A DNA stretch of 64,000 nt from Kribbella pratensis (lineage in GTDB: Bacteria; Actinomycetota; Actinomycetes; Propionibacteriales; Kribbellaceae): NCBI RefSeq assembly GCF_004366075.1, contig NZ_SODU01000001.1, positions 1,631,036-1,695,035 on the forward strand, read 5' to 3'. Below the pieces are notes generated by a model. That model searched no databases and was not told the origin of the DNA. It saw only the letters and a program-made list of their open reading frames with translations. A program made the translations under genes and the position numbers. Numbering within the stretch: the first letter of the stretch is position 1; the number at the start of each line of letters is the position of its first letter. This document shows, in pieces, positions 44,679 to 52,019 of the stretch.

Positions 44679-45554
44679 TCAGACCGCGATCGCGTCTAGT
44701 GTCGCCAGGGCATCGGGGTCGAGGTGGATGCTGGCGGCTTGGAGGTTGGCTTCCAGGTGGGGGATGCTGCGGGTGCCTGGGATCAGGGCGGTGTGGTCGT
44801 TGTGGGCGAGGATCCAGGCTAGGCAGACCGCGGCGGGGGTGGCCCCGAGGTGTGCGGCGACCTCCTGTACGGCGGGATGCTCGGTCGGGGACGGGATCTG
44901 GTCGAATGCCGAGCCCAGCGGGAAGTACGGGATCCAGGCGATGCCGTCGGCCGCGCAGAGTTGGAGTTGGGGCTCGGACGAGCGGTCCAGGACGCTGTAC
45001 GCGTTCTGGACGCAGACGATCCCCGCGGGCAGCGCCTGCTCGAGCTGTTCGGTGCTGATGTTGCTGAGGCCTATCGCGCCGATCAGCCCTTCGTTGCGTA
45101 GAGCAATCAACTCGGCCAGCTGGTCGTCGAGCGGGACGACCTGGTCGCCTTCGGCGATGAGGCCCGGTCCCTGATCCGCCCGGCGGAGGTTGACCACGGG
45201 TACCTGCTCCAGACCGAGCGACGTGAGGTCGAGGTGGACCTGCTCACGGAGTTGCTCCGGCCGTTGCGCCAGGACCAGCGGCACCGGCGCGTCCACCCGG
45301 CGTGCGCCGACCTTGCTCACGATCACGAGGTCGTCCGGATACGGGTGCAGCGCAGCCCGGATGTGCTCGTTCACCGTGGTGTGCCCGTAGAACGACGCCG
45401 TGTCGAGGTGGTTGACACCGAGCTCCACAACGCGACGCAGGAGCGCGCCGGCCGCGGCAGTGTCGACGTGTTCGAGTTGCATCGCGCCGTACCCGATCCG
45501 CGCGATCTCGTACTGCCCGAGCTTGACTGTGCCCCCGGGTCGTTCCGATGTCAT
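44679..45554 (-). CDS. Aldo/keto reductase with variant active site
   Basis: 291 residues. N-terminal LGQYEIARIGYGAMQLEHVD, then catalytic Asp and Tyr (HLDTASFYG) and Lys (VSKVGARR). At the position of the usual His the sequence is VPVVNLRRADQG, an Asn-Leu-Arg-Arg form found in one branch of aldo/keto reductases. The C-terminal cofactor segment is ALIPGTRSIPHLEANLQAAS. It is divergent from a TetR regulator with two repeated operator-like sites between them and is probably under its control. GAGGA ten bases before the ATG is the likely ribosome binding site. Confidence 0.87.
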   Translation of the reverse strand: MTSERPGGTVKLGQYEIARIGYGAMQLEHVDTAAAGALLRRVVELGVNHLDTASFYGHTTVNEHIRAALHPYPDDLVIVSKVGARRVDAPVPLVLAQRPEQLREQVHLDLTSLGLEQVPVVNLRRADQGPGLIAEGDQVVPLDDQLAELIALRNEGLIGAIGLSNISTEQLEQALPAGIVCVQNAYSVLDRSSEPQLQLCAADGIAWIPYFPLGSAFDQIPSPTEHPAVQEVAAHLGATPAAVCLAWILAHNDHTALIPGTRSIPHLEANLQAASIHLDPDALATLDAIAV

Positions 45555-45585
45555 CAGCTGTGTCCTCAGGTAGAGTCGGTGGAAA

Positions 45586-45639
45586 TGGAGGTTTCTCCAC
45601 TTCTTTCGACGATAACACTAACTGGAGGTTTCTCCACTT
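45586..45639. promoter_or_regulatory. Two copies of a palindromic operator between AKR and TetR genes
   Basis: The 17-nt sequence TGGAGGTTTCTCCACTT occurs at 45586-45602 and again at 45623-45639, 37 bp apart. Each has the inverted repeat TGGAG-GTTT-CTCCA. The second copy touches the ATG of the TetR gene, and the first lies about 30 bp before the AKR start. This is the usual layout for a TetR-type autorepressor that also controls its divergent neighbour. Confidence 0.75.
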
Positions 45640-46209
45640 ATGCGGGTGGACGCTGAGCGGAAGCGTGCGCAGGTGGTCGCGGCGGCCGGCGACGAGCTGG
45701 CCGATCTCGCCGTGGCCGCGCGCGACGGCGAGCCGGTGCGCCTGTCCCTGGATCGGGTGGCGGCCCGGGCGCGAGTCGGCGTGGCCACGCTGTACCGGCA
45801 CTTCCCGACCCGCGAGGCCCTCCTCGAGGCGGTTTATCGTCAGGAGCTCACCCGGCTGTGCGACGCCGCGCCCGAGCTCGCCGCCGACTCCCCTGCCGAC
45901 GAGGCCCTGCTCACCTGGATGCACCGCTATCTCGACTTCGTCGACTCCAAACGGGCCATGGGCCTCGATCTGCGCAACCTGATTGCCTCCGGCACCGTGA
46001 CCCAGACCGACACCCGAGCGCGTCTCGCCGCCGCGGTCGAACATTTCCTGACGGCGGGCGCGGCCGCCGGCATCTTCCGTACCGATGTCCCGGCGGACGA
46101 CGTCGTCGCGGCCATGGCCGGCGCCGTGATCGCCGCGGCCCCTGAGCAGCAACGTACGCAGACCGAACGCCTGCACGCCCTGCTGGTAGACGGCCTTCGC
46201 CGACGCTAG
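45640..46209 (+). CDS. TetR-family transcriptional regulator
   Basis: 189 residues. The N-terminal HTH (about 5-60) has LSLDRVAARARVGVATLYRH and FPTREALLEAVYRQEL. The C-terminal ligand domain has DFVDSKRAMGLDLRNLIASG, typical of the SbtR-like C-terminal group. ATG 45640 directly follows the second operator copy. It most likely represses itself and the aldo/keto reductase. Confidence 0.9.
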   Translation: MRVDAERKRAQVVAAAGDELADLAVAARDGEPVRLSLDRVAARARVGVATLYRHFPTREALLEAVYRQELTRLCDAAPELAADSPADEALLTWMHRYLDFVDSKRAMGLDLRNLIASGTVTQTDTRARLAAAVEHFLTAGAAAGIFRTDVPADDVVAAMAGAVIAAAPEQQRTQTERLHALLVDGLRRR

Positions 46210-46227
46210 GCAACGCTGTGCAGTTGC

Positions 46228-47055
46228 TCAGCCGAGAGCTTCGGTCACGGCAAGGGTACCCAGCAGGGCCAGGGCCTCGGCGCTGCGGCTGCCGGGCTCG
46301 GCGTGGTACACGATGAGTTCCTGGCCGGGAGCTGATTTGACGTCGAAGGCGTTGATGCGGAGGGTGAGCTCGCCGACGTCGGGGTGGCGGAAGCGCTTGC
46401 TGGCGAGGCGGGCGCCGCGGGCCTCGTGACGGTTCCACATCTCGGCGAAGTCCGCGCTCCGGCGGCTGAGCTCGTCGACGACTTCCCGGATGCGGGGGTC
46501 GTTCGGCGTACGGCCCTCGAGCAGGCGGAACCCGGCCACGGTGTAGCGCGCGACCCGCTCCCAGTCGGGGTAGAAGCTCCGCGCGCCGGGGTCGAGGAAG
46601 ATCTTCATCAGCAGGTTCGGGCCGTGCTGGAAGCCGTCGAACAGTGCGTAGGCGAGCTGGTTGCCGGCAAGTACGTCGTACGCCCGGCCGAGCACGATCG
46701 CCGGGTTGTCCGGCCACATGTCCATCAGCCGCAGCAGCTCGGGGTCCACACGTTCCGGCGCGGTCGCCCGGGAGGTCCCGGGCGTGAGTCCGGCGACGCG
46801 GTACAGGTGCTCGCGGGCGTCGTCGTCCAGCCGCAGCACGTCGCTCAGGGCGTCGAGCACCTGGGGCGACGGGCTGTTCTCCCGGCCCTGCTCGAGGCGG
46901 ATGTAGTAGTCGACGCTGACGCCCGCCAACGTCGCAACCTCTTCGCGGCGTAGACCCGGAACGCGCCGTACGCCGTACTTCGGGACGCCAACCTCCTCCG
47001 GCCTTACCTGCGCACGCCGCGCGCGCAAGTACTCGCCCAGTGCCGTGACAGCCAT
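46228..47055 (-). CDS. XRE-family regulator with MmyB-like ligand domain (first copy)
   Basis: 275 residues. The N-terminal HTH (about 5-80) has VRRVPGLRREEVATLAGVSV and DYYIRLEQGRENSPSPQVLD, the standard start of MmyB-type actinobacterial regulators. The C-terminal PAS-like ligand domain (about 105-270) has NPAIVLGRAYDVLAGNQLAY and FRHPDVGELTLRINAFDV. Known members bind fatty-acid-like ligands and often stand divergent from short-chain dehydrogenase genes, as here. TACCAT ends six bases before ATG 47055, suggesting a leaderless message. Confidence 0.92.
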   Translation of the reverse strand: MAVTALGEYLRARRAQVRPEEVGVPKYGVRRVPGLRREEVATLAGVSVDYYIRLEQGRENSPSPQVLDALSDVLRLDDDAREHLYRVAGLTPGTSRATAPERVDPELLRLMDMWPDNPAIVLGRAYDVLAGNQLAYALFDGFQHGPNLLMKIFLDPGARSFYPDWERVARYTVAGFRLLEGRTPNDPRIREVVDELSRRSADFAEMWNRHEARGARLASKRFRHPDVGELTLRINAFDVKSAPGQELIVYHAEPGSRSAEALALLGTLAVTEALG

Positions 47056-47092
47056 GTTCCGATGGTAGGCGGATCACCAGCGCACAGCGTGG

Positions 47093-47113
47093 GTGTGCTA
47101 CTCCCAGGCACAC
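47093..47113. promoter_or_regulatory. Inverted repeat in XRE/SDR divergent promoter
   Basis: GTGTGC (47093-47098) and GCACAC (47108-47113) form a 6-9-6 inverted repeat in the 100-bp gap between the first MmyB-type regulator and the SDR gene. It lies 38 bp from the regulator start and 43 bp from the SDR start and is a plausible shared operator. Confidence 0.45.
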
Positions 47114-47155
47114 GGCGGCCTGGTTGTGCGCGGCGGCGTTCGCGATGGTCGAGTC

Positions 47156-47974
47156 ATGACTGAAACACCCAAGAACTGGTTCGTCACCGGCGCCTCCCGC
47201 GGTTTCGGTCGGGAGTTCGCCCGGGCCGCCCTCGAGCGCGGCGACCGGGTGGCCGCCACCGCTCGCGACGCGGCTGCACTTCACGGACTCGCCGGCGAGC
47301 TACTTCCACTCGCCCTCGACGTCACCGATCGCGAGGCCGTGCGCGCGGTGGTACACGAGGCCGAGTCACGGCTCGGAGGCCTCGACGTGGTCGTGAACAA
47401 TGCCGGCTACGGACACTTCGGAGCCGTCGAGGAGCTCACCGAGACCGAGCTGCGCGACCAACTGGAGACGAATGTCTTCGGCGCATTGCACGTCAGCCAG
47501 GCGGTGCTTCCCGGCCTGCGGCAACGCGGACGTGGACACCTGGTGCAGGTCTCGTCCATCGGCGGCATCGGCGCCTTCGCGAACCTCGGCGCCTATCACG
47601 CCTCGAAATGGGCGCTCGAGGCGCTCAGCGAGTCGCTCGCGGTCGAGGTCGCACGATTCGGCATTCACGTGACGATCGTCGAGCCCGGCGGTTACGACAC
47701 CGATTGGGCGGGATCCTCGGCGCGACGCAGTACGCCGCTGTCGGCATACGACCCGATGCGCGCGGAAGCCGCGGCCCGTCGCAGCGGTCAGGCGCCGGGT
47801 GATCCCGCGGCGGCAGCGCAGGCGTTGCTCGAGATCGTGGACTCTCCCGCGCCGCCGCTGCGAGTGCTCTTCGGAGCCCAGGCGCCCGGCATCGTCCGCA
47901 CCATCTACGGACGCCGCCTCGCCGAATGGGACAGGACCGGAGAGTTGGCGCGCCGAGCTCACGGCCCGCACTGA
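47156..47974 (+). CDS. Short-chain dehydrogenase/reductase
   Basis: 272 residues, classical SDR. NADP-binding TGASRGFG (11-18), NNAG (81-84), catalytic Ser133/134, Tyr147 and Lys151 in YHASK, and the EPGGYDTDWAGSSARRSTPL lid segment. Similar enzymes reduce ketones or oxidise alcohols of unknown nature. ATG 47156 was chosen since the Rossmann motif begins ten residues later. Divergent from the MmyB-type regulator, which probably controls it. Confidence 0.92.
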   Translation: MTETPKNWFVTGASRGFGREFARAALERGDRVAATARDAAALHGLAGELLPLALDVTDREAVRAVVHEAESRLGGLDVVVNNAGYGHFGAVEELTETELRDQLETNVFGALHVSQAVLPGLRQRGRGHLVQVSSIGGIGAFANLGAYHASKWALEALSESLAVEVARFGIHVTIVEPGGYDTDWAGSSARRSTPLSAYDPMRAEAAARRSGQAPGDPAAAAQALLEIVDSPAPPLRVLFGAQAPGIVRTIYGRRLAEWDRTGELARRAHGPH

Positions 47975-47984
47975 GACTTCCGCG

Positions 47985-48842
47985 CTAGTCGGAGGGGCTC
48001 GGTTCGAAGGACTGGGTGCCGATGACGCGGAGGAGGTCGAGTTTTTCGCGGGCGTCGGTGCCTTCGATCGGAAGGAAGGCCCGGACCCGCACGTCGGCCG
48101 CCGGCGTCAGGAGGGTTTCGCAGGTGAGGTCGAGGTCGCCGACCTCCGAGTTCAGGAACCGCTTGCGCGGCAGACGACGTACGGCGACCTCGTGCAGGTC
48201 CCACAACGTGCGGAACTCCTCGCTGTGCGCGACGAGGTCCTCGACCAGTTCGGTGATGTCGCGGTCGCCCATCCGGCGGGAGTACGTCGCACGCAGGTCG
48301 GCGACGTGCGAGGCCGAGTGGACGTCCCAGTCCTCCTCGGGGAAGATCCGCCGGATCGCCGGATCGGTGAACCACAGCCAGGTCAGGTTCCGGGCGCGGC
48401 CCTCGCCGAGGAGCGGGCCGATGACGACGTCGGCCAGGTCGTTCTGCCAGAGCACCTCGTCGAGGTCGGTGCAGATGACGACCGGGAGATCGGTGAGGCG
48501 ACTGACCAGCGCGAGCAAGCCGGGGTTGATGTGCCGCCCGGCCCGGCGCAGCGGTGGCGTGAGCCCGGCCAGGTGGTACAGGTGGTCGCGCTCGTCCAGG
48601 TCGCAGCGCAGCGCGCGGGCGAGGCTCGCGACGATCGGCTCCGACGGGTTCGCGCCGCGGGACTGCTCCAGCCGCGAGTAGTAGTCCGTCGACATGCCGG
48701 CCAGCTGCGCGACCTCTTCCCGGCGGAGTCCCGGCGTACGGCGTCGTACGCCCTCCGGAAGGCCGACGTCCGCCGGCCGGAGCACCTCGCGGCGACGGCG
48801 GAGGAAGTCGGCCAGGCCATCACGATCGATCACACGTTCCAT
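47985..48842 (-). CDS. XRE-family regulator with MmyB-like ligand domain (second copy)
   Basis: 285 residues from ATG 48842. HTH region with RRRTPGLRREEVAQLAGMST and DYYSRLEQSRGANPSEPIVA, and ligand domain with LPVVICTDLDEVLWQNDLAD and FLNSEVGDLDLTCETLLTPA. It has the same architecture as the regulator at 46228 but clearly differs in sequence, so it is an older paralogue and not a recent copy. It ends 10 bp from the convergent SDR gene and is divergent from an aldo/keto reductase. GATAGC on the minus strand at 48862-48867 may be its -10. Confidence 0.92.
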   Translation of the reverse strand: MERVIDRDGLADFLRRRREVLRPADVGLPEGVRRRTPGLRREEVAQLAGMSTDYYSRLEQSRGANPSEPIVASLARALRCDLDERDHLYHLAGLTPPLRRAGRHINPGLLALVSRLTDLPVVICTDLDEVLWQNDLADVVIGPLLGEGRARNLTWLWFTDPAIRRIFPEEDWDVHSASHVADLRATYSRRMGDRDITELVEDLVAHSEEFRTLWDLHEVAVRRLPRKRFLNSEVGDLDLTCETLLTPAADVRVRAFLPIEGTDAREKLDLLRVIGTQSFEPSPSD

Positions 48843-48864
48843 GATGCGTGACGTGCTGCGCGCT

Positions 48865-48889
48865 ATCCAGGGACAACCTGTCCGTGGAT
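48865..48889. promoter_or_regulatory. Long palindrome in second XRE/AKR divergent promoter
   Basis: ATCCAGGGACA at 48865-48875 and TGTCCGTGGAT at 48879-48889 form an 11-3-11 inverted repeat with one mismatch, about 23 bp before the regulator start and 65 bp before the reductase start. It overlaps the likely GATAGC -10 of the regulator. Further on, CTCCACC (48902-48908) and GGTGGAG (48926-48932) form a second, smaller repeat in the reductase leader. Confidence 0.65.
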
Positions 48890-48954
48890 GAAGTGGGCCT
48901 TCTCCACCGCCGTCGGCCCCTCCAAGGTGGAGACAACACCAAGGAGGAAACACC

Positions 48955-49968
48955 ATGCACTACCGCACGCTCGGCCGGACCGGTATCAAGGTCAGCCCGT
49001 ACGCCCTCGGCGCGATGATGTTCGGTGCCGTCGGCAACGACGACCGCGAGGAGTCGATCCGGATCATCCACAAGGCGCTCGACGCCGGGATCAACTTCGT
49101 CGACACCGCGGACATGTACTCCTACGGCGGCTCCGAGGAGATCGTCGGCGAGGCGCTGAAGGGCCGCCGGGAACATGTCGTGCTGGCCACCAAGTCGCAC
49201 CTGCCGATGGGCGACGACCCGAACCAGCGCGGTAACTCGCGGCGCTGGATCATGACGGCGGTCGAGAACTCGCTGCGCCGGTTGCAGACCGACTACATCG
49301 ACCTCTTCCAGATGCACCGCCCGGATCCGGAGACCGATATCGAGGAGACCCTGTCGGCGCTGACCGACTTGATCCGCAGCGGGAAGGTCCGCGCGATCGG
49401 TACGTCGACGATGCCGGCCAGCGAGCTCGTCGAGTCGCACTGGGTCGCGGAGCGGCGTGGTCTGGAGCGGTTCCGCACCGAGCAACCGCCGTACTCGATC
49501 CTCAACCGCGGGATCGAGCGCGAGGTGCTTCCCGTCGTGCAGAAGTACGGGATGGGCGCGCTTGTCTGGAGCCCGCTCGCGGGTGGTCAGCTGACCGGCC
49601 GCGCGCCCTCGGACCTCCGGCGTACGGCGATGTTCCGGCACATGTCCGACCAGCGCCGGCTCGACGTCGTCGAACAGCTGGTTCCGGTCGCCGACGCGGC
49701 GGGGCTCAAGCTGACCCATCTGGCGATGGCGTTCGCGATCGCGCACCCGGCGGTCACGTCCGCGATCATCGGCCCGCGCACGATGGAGCACCTGGACGAC
49801 GCGCTGGCCGGCGTCGACGTCGTACTCGGTGACGACGTTCTCGATCAGATCGACAAGATCGTCCCACCGGGCACCGACGTCGGCCGCCTCGACATGGACT
49901 ACGACACGCCCGCCATCCTCAACCCCGGCCTGCGCCGCCGCCCGGTGGACGATCGTCCTGCTGCTTAG
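48955..49968 (+). CDS. Aldo/keto reductase (YajO/Kv-beta-like)
   Basis: 337 residues with the complete tetrad Asp50 and Tyr55 (FVDTADMYS), Lys80 (LATKSHLP) and His121 (FQMHRPD). The NADPH segment is AIIGPRTMEHLDDALAGVDV. AAGGAGG precedes ATG 48955. It is divergent from the second MmyB-type regulator with a palindrome between them. The 3' end overlaps the convergent GH76 gene by 4 bp. Confidence 0.92.
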   Translation: MHYRTLGRTGIKVSPYALGAMMFGAVGNDDREESIRIIHKALDAGINFVDTADMYSYGGSEEIVGEALKGRREHVVLATKSHLPMGDDPNQRGNSRRWIMTAVENSLRRLQTDYIDLFQMHRPDPETDIEETLSALTDLIRSGKVRAIGTSTMPASELVESHWVAERRGLERFRTEQPPYSILNRGIEREVLPVVQKYGMGALVWSPLAGGQLTGRAPSDLRRTAMFRHMSDQRRLDVVEQLVPVADAAGLKLTHLAMAFAIAHPAVTSAIIGPRTMEHLDDALAGVDVVLGDDVLDQIDKIVPPGTDVGRLDMDYDTPAILNPGLRRRPVDDRPAA

Positions 49969-51845
49969 TTGTACGTCGCGGTGACGTGGTAGACGCGGCC
50001 GCCCCAGCCGTCGTCCGGGAACGAGTCGGAGATCCGGACGTACCCGGTCTTGGCCGACCCCAGGTGCGGCGTCAGGTCGAACGTCCGGACCGCCTTGTTC
50101 TCGCCGTCGTGGTACGGGTTCGTCTCGGTCGCGACCGTGGTCCAGTTCTGCCCGTCGCCGCTGACCTGGACGACAAACTCATTGTCGATTGTCAACGATA
50201 CTGATGCCGACGTCGTGTCGGACGGGAACGGGAAGCGGTAGACGAAGTACGAGTGCCCGTCGGCGAACCGGTTCTGTACGCCGTTGCTCTGCGACCCGTC
50301 CGCATCCCACAGCCACGGGGTCTCGGCCGCCGTACCGGTGTCGAAGTCGGCCGTGTGCGCGATGAGGATGTCGGACCGGGTCGTGAACGACAGTTGCGAT
50401 CCGGACGTCACCGACGCGGTCACCGAGTGCAGGCCGTCCGGCGTACCCGCGGGAATCGTCACGTCGAGGTCGACGGACGTGGCCACCGGTACAGCGTTGC
50501 CGCGCGTCGTCAGCGTGACAGTCGACCGGCTCGGTGTGACCGTCCAGCCGGACGGCGCGGTTGCCTCGACGACGGCCTGGATCCGGTCATCGACCGGACC
50601 GGTCGCCTGTACGTCGACCTTCACCTTGACGTGGGTGCCACTGCCGGTCGCGGGCATCACCACGGGCAGCGCCGGATCGGTTGTCGCGGACAACGATCGC
50701 ACCGGCGGCGTCTGCGGTACGGCGGCGATCAGGGCGCTCAACGCGCTGGCCTGGGTGCGCCAGTCGAAGACGTTCGGGATCGCGCCGGACCAGCGCTCTC
50801 CGAGCCGATCGGACGCGTCGCGGTCGTTGTTCCAGATTGTTGCGGCCTGCTGGGCGACGAAGTCGGTGTAGCGGCGGTCGTGCGTGGTGTCGGCGAGATC
50901 CATCCAGTAGCGCATGAAGATGCCCTTGAACTGCTTGCCGTTGTCGTCACACGTCCGGCCGGGAGCGTCGCAGGCCTCGGTCAGGACGCCGTCGGTGACG
51001 AGCCCGCCCGGAGCGATCGCGGCGTCCGCCAGCCGCCGTACCGTCGTCAGCAGTTTCGGGTCGCGGGTCGCTCGCCACAGCTCGAGACCGGCGCCGATCG
51101 CGAGACCCTGGTTGTAGCTCCAGACCGTGTCGCCGTTGCTCTCGCAGTTGCTCCTCAGGCCGTCGTTGACGAGGCCGGCGGAGTTGATCATGCCGCTGCC
51201 GGTGAACCAGTTCCAGCCCTCCTGCGCACGGCCGAGCCAGCGGGTGTCACGCGGCAGGCGGTTGTGCAGTTCGGCGGTGAGGCGGATCCAGAGGCCGTTG
51301 GTGACAGCGTTCTTGTAGGTGCGTTCGCCGTCCCACCACACTCCCCCGCCGCACGAGCTCGGGTCCCAGTAGCCCTCGACGTACTCCGCGATCGTGATCG
51401 CCATGTCGAGGTACTTGCGGTTCTTGGTCAGGTCGTACGCCTGGATCCAGGTCAGGCCCCACCACTCGGAGTCGTCGATGGCGCGGCTGGTGAAGTTGCC
51501 GAGCAGCGGGTCACCGGACAGGTAGCCGGCCGGGAACACGCCCTTGTCCTTCTCGAACGTGTTGTCCAACTGCCCCAGGTAGCGCCGGTCGCCGGTGCGC
51601 TGCATGTAGTCGCCGATTGTCTGCAATGCGACAGCGGAGTTCCACCAGCTGGACGGGAACCAGGCCTTGTTCGGCTCGTACGAGCTCATCAGCTGGTCCG
51701 CGGCGACCCGGGCGCGGGCGACTGCGGTCGGCCCGGCGGCGGCACCGGCCGCACCCGCGGCGCCCGCGGGTTGGGGTGCGAAGGCCGCGGCGAGCAGGAT
51801 CGCCCCGGCCGTCAGAACCTTCAGAATCTGCACACGACGATTCAC
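49965..51845 (-). CDS. Secreted GH76 family alpha-1,6-mannanase-like enzyme
   Basis: 626 residues. A signal peptide (about 1-30, LKVLTAGAILLAAAFAPQPA) precedes an (alpha/alpha)6 GH76 domain (about 40-370) with the catalytic pair Asp124-Asp125 in AIDDSEWWGLTWIQAYDLT, the position used in characterised GH76 mannanases. A NEW3-like beta-sandwich (about 375-480) and a C-terminal carbohydrate-binding-like domain (about 490-626, with a VQVSGDGQNWTTVATETNPY strand pattern) follow. It is exported and should cleave alpha-1,6-mannan of fungi or of actinobacterial lipomannan. A LacI-type box lies in its promoter. Confidence 0.92.
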   Translation of the reverse strand: MNRRVQILKVLTAGAILLAAAFAPQPAGAAGAAGAAAGPTAVARARVAADQLMSSYEPNKAWFPSSWWNSAVALQTIGDYMQRTGDRRYLGQLDNTFEKDKGVFPAGYLSGDPLLGNFTSRAIDDSEWWGLTWIQAYDLTKNRKYLDMAITIAEYVEGYWDPSSCGGGVWWDGERTYKNAVTNGLWIRLTAELHNRLPRDTRWLGRAQEGWNWFTGSGMINSAGLVNDGLRSNCESNGDTVWSYNQGLAIGAGLELWRATRDPKLLTTVRRLADAAIAPGGLVTDGVLTEACDAPGRTCDDNGKQFKGIFMRYWMDLADTTHDRRYTDFVAQQAATIWNNDRDASDRLGERWSGAIPNVFDWRTQASALSALIAAVPQTPPVRSLSATTDPALPVVMPATGSGTHVKVKVDVQATGPVDDRIQAVVEATAPSGWTVTPSRSTVTLTTRGNAVPVATSVDLDVTIPAGTPDGLHSVTASVTSGSQLSFTTRSDILIAHTADFDTGTAAETPWLWDADGSQSNGVQNRFADGHSYFVYRFPFPSDTTSASVSLTIDNEFVVQVSGDGQNWTTVATETNPYHDGENKAVRTFDLTPHLGSAKTGYVRISDSFPDDGWGGRVYHVTATYN

Positions 51846-51905
51846 ACGATCTCCTCGAGATGCTTCATGGCGGCTCGGCTGTTCGAGGTGGGCTCACCGA
51901 GGTTG

Positions 51906-51952
51906 GAAACGTTTCGAGAAGGTATCGTCGCCGCCCCCGACAACGATGTCAA
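51906..51952 (-). promoter_or_regulatory. GH76 promoter with LacI-type operator
   Basis: GAAACGTTTC at 51906-51915 is a perfect 10-bp palindrome of the LacI/GalR type, 61 bp before the GH76 start. On the minus strand TTGACA (51947-51952) and GATACC (51921-51926) lie just upstream with a 20-bp spacer, longer than ideal. Repressor bound to the palindrome would block the start site. No LacI-family gene is in the window. Confidence 0.6.
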
Positions 51953-51987
51953 TGCCTCGGACGACCAGCCCGCGAGACACCTGAAAG

Positions 51988-52012
51988 TCCACTAATCGAG
52001 TGGATTTAGTCT
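51988..52012 (+). promoter_or_regulatory. Palindrome and -10 before the flavin monooxygenase gene
   Basis: TCCACT (51988-51993) and AGTGGA (51999-52004) form a 6-5-6 inverted repeat, directly followed by TAGTCT (52007-52012), which ends seven bases before ATG 52020. A regulator on this repeat would lie over the -10/-35 spacer. Confidence 0.5.
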
Positions 52013-52019
52013 GCTTCTC

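Noticed and set aside
51846..52019. Riboswitch in the GH76/monooxygenase gap
   Set aside because: The conserved-looking elements are short palindromes of protein-operator type, without any known aptamer consensus.
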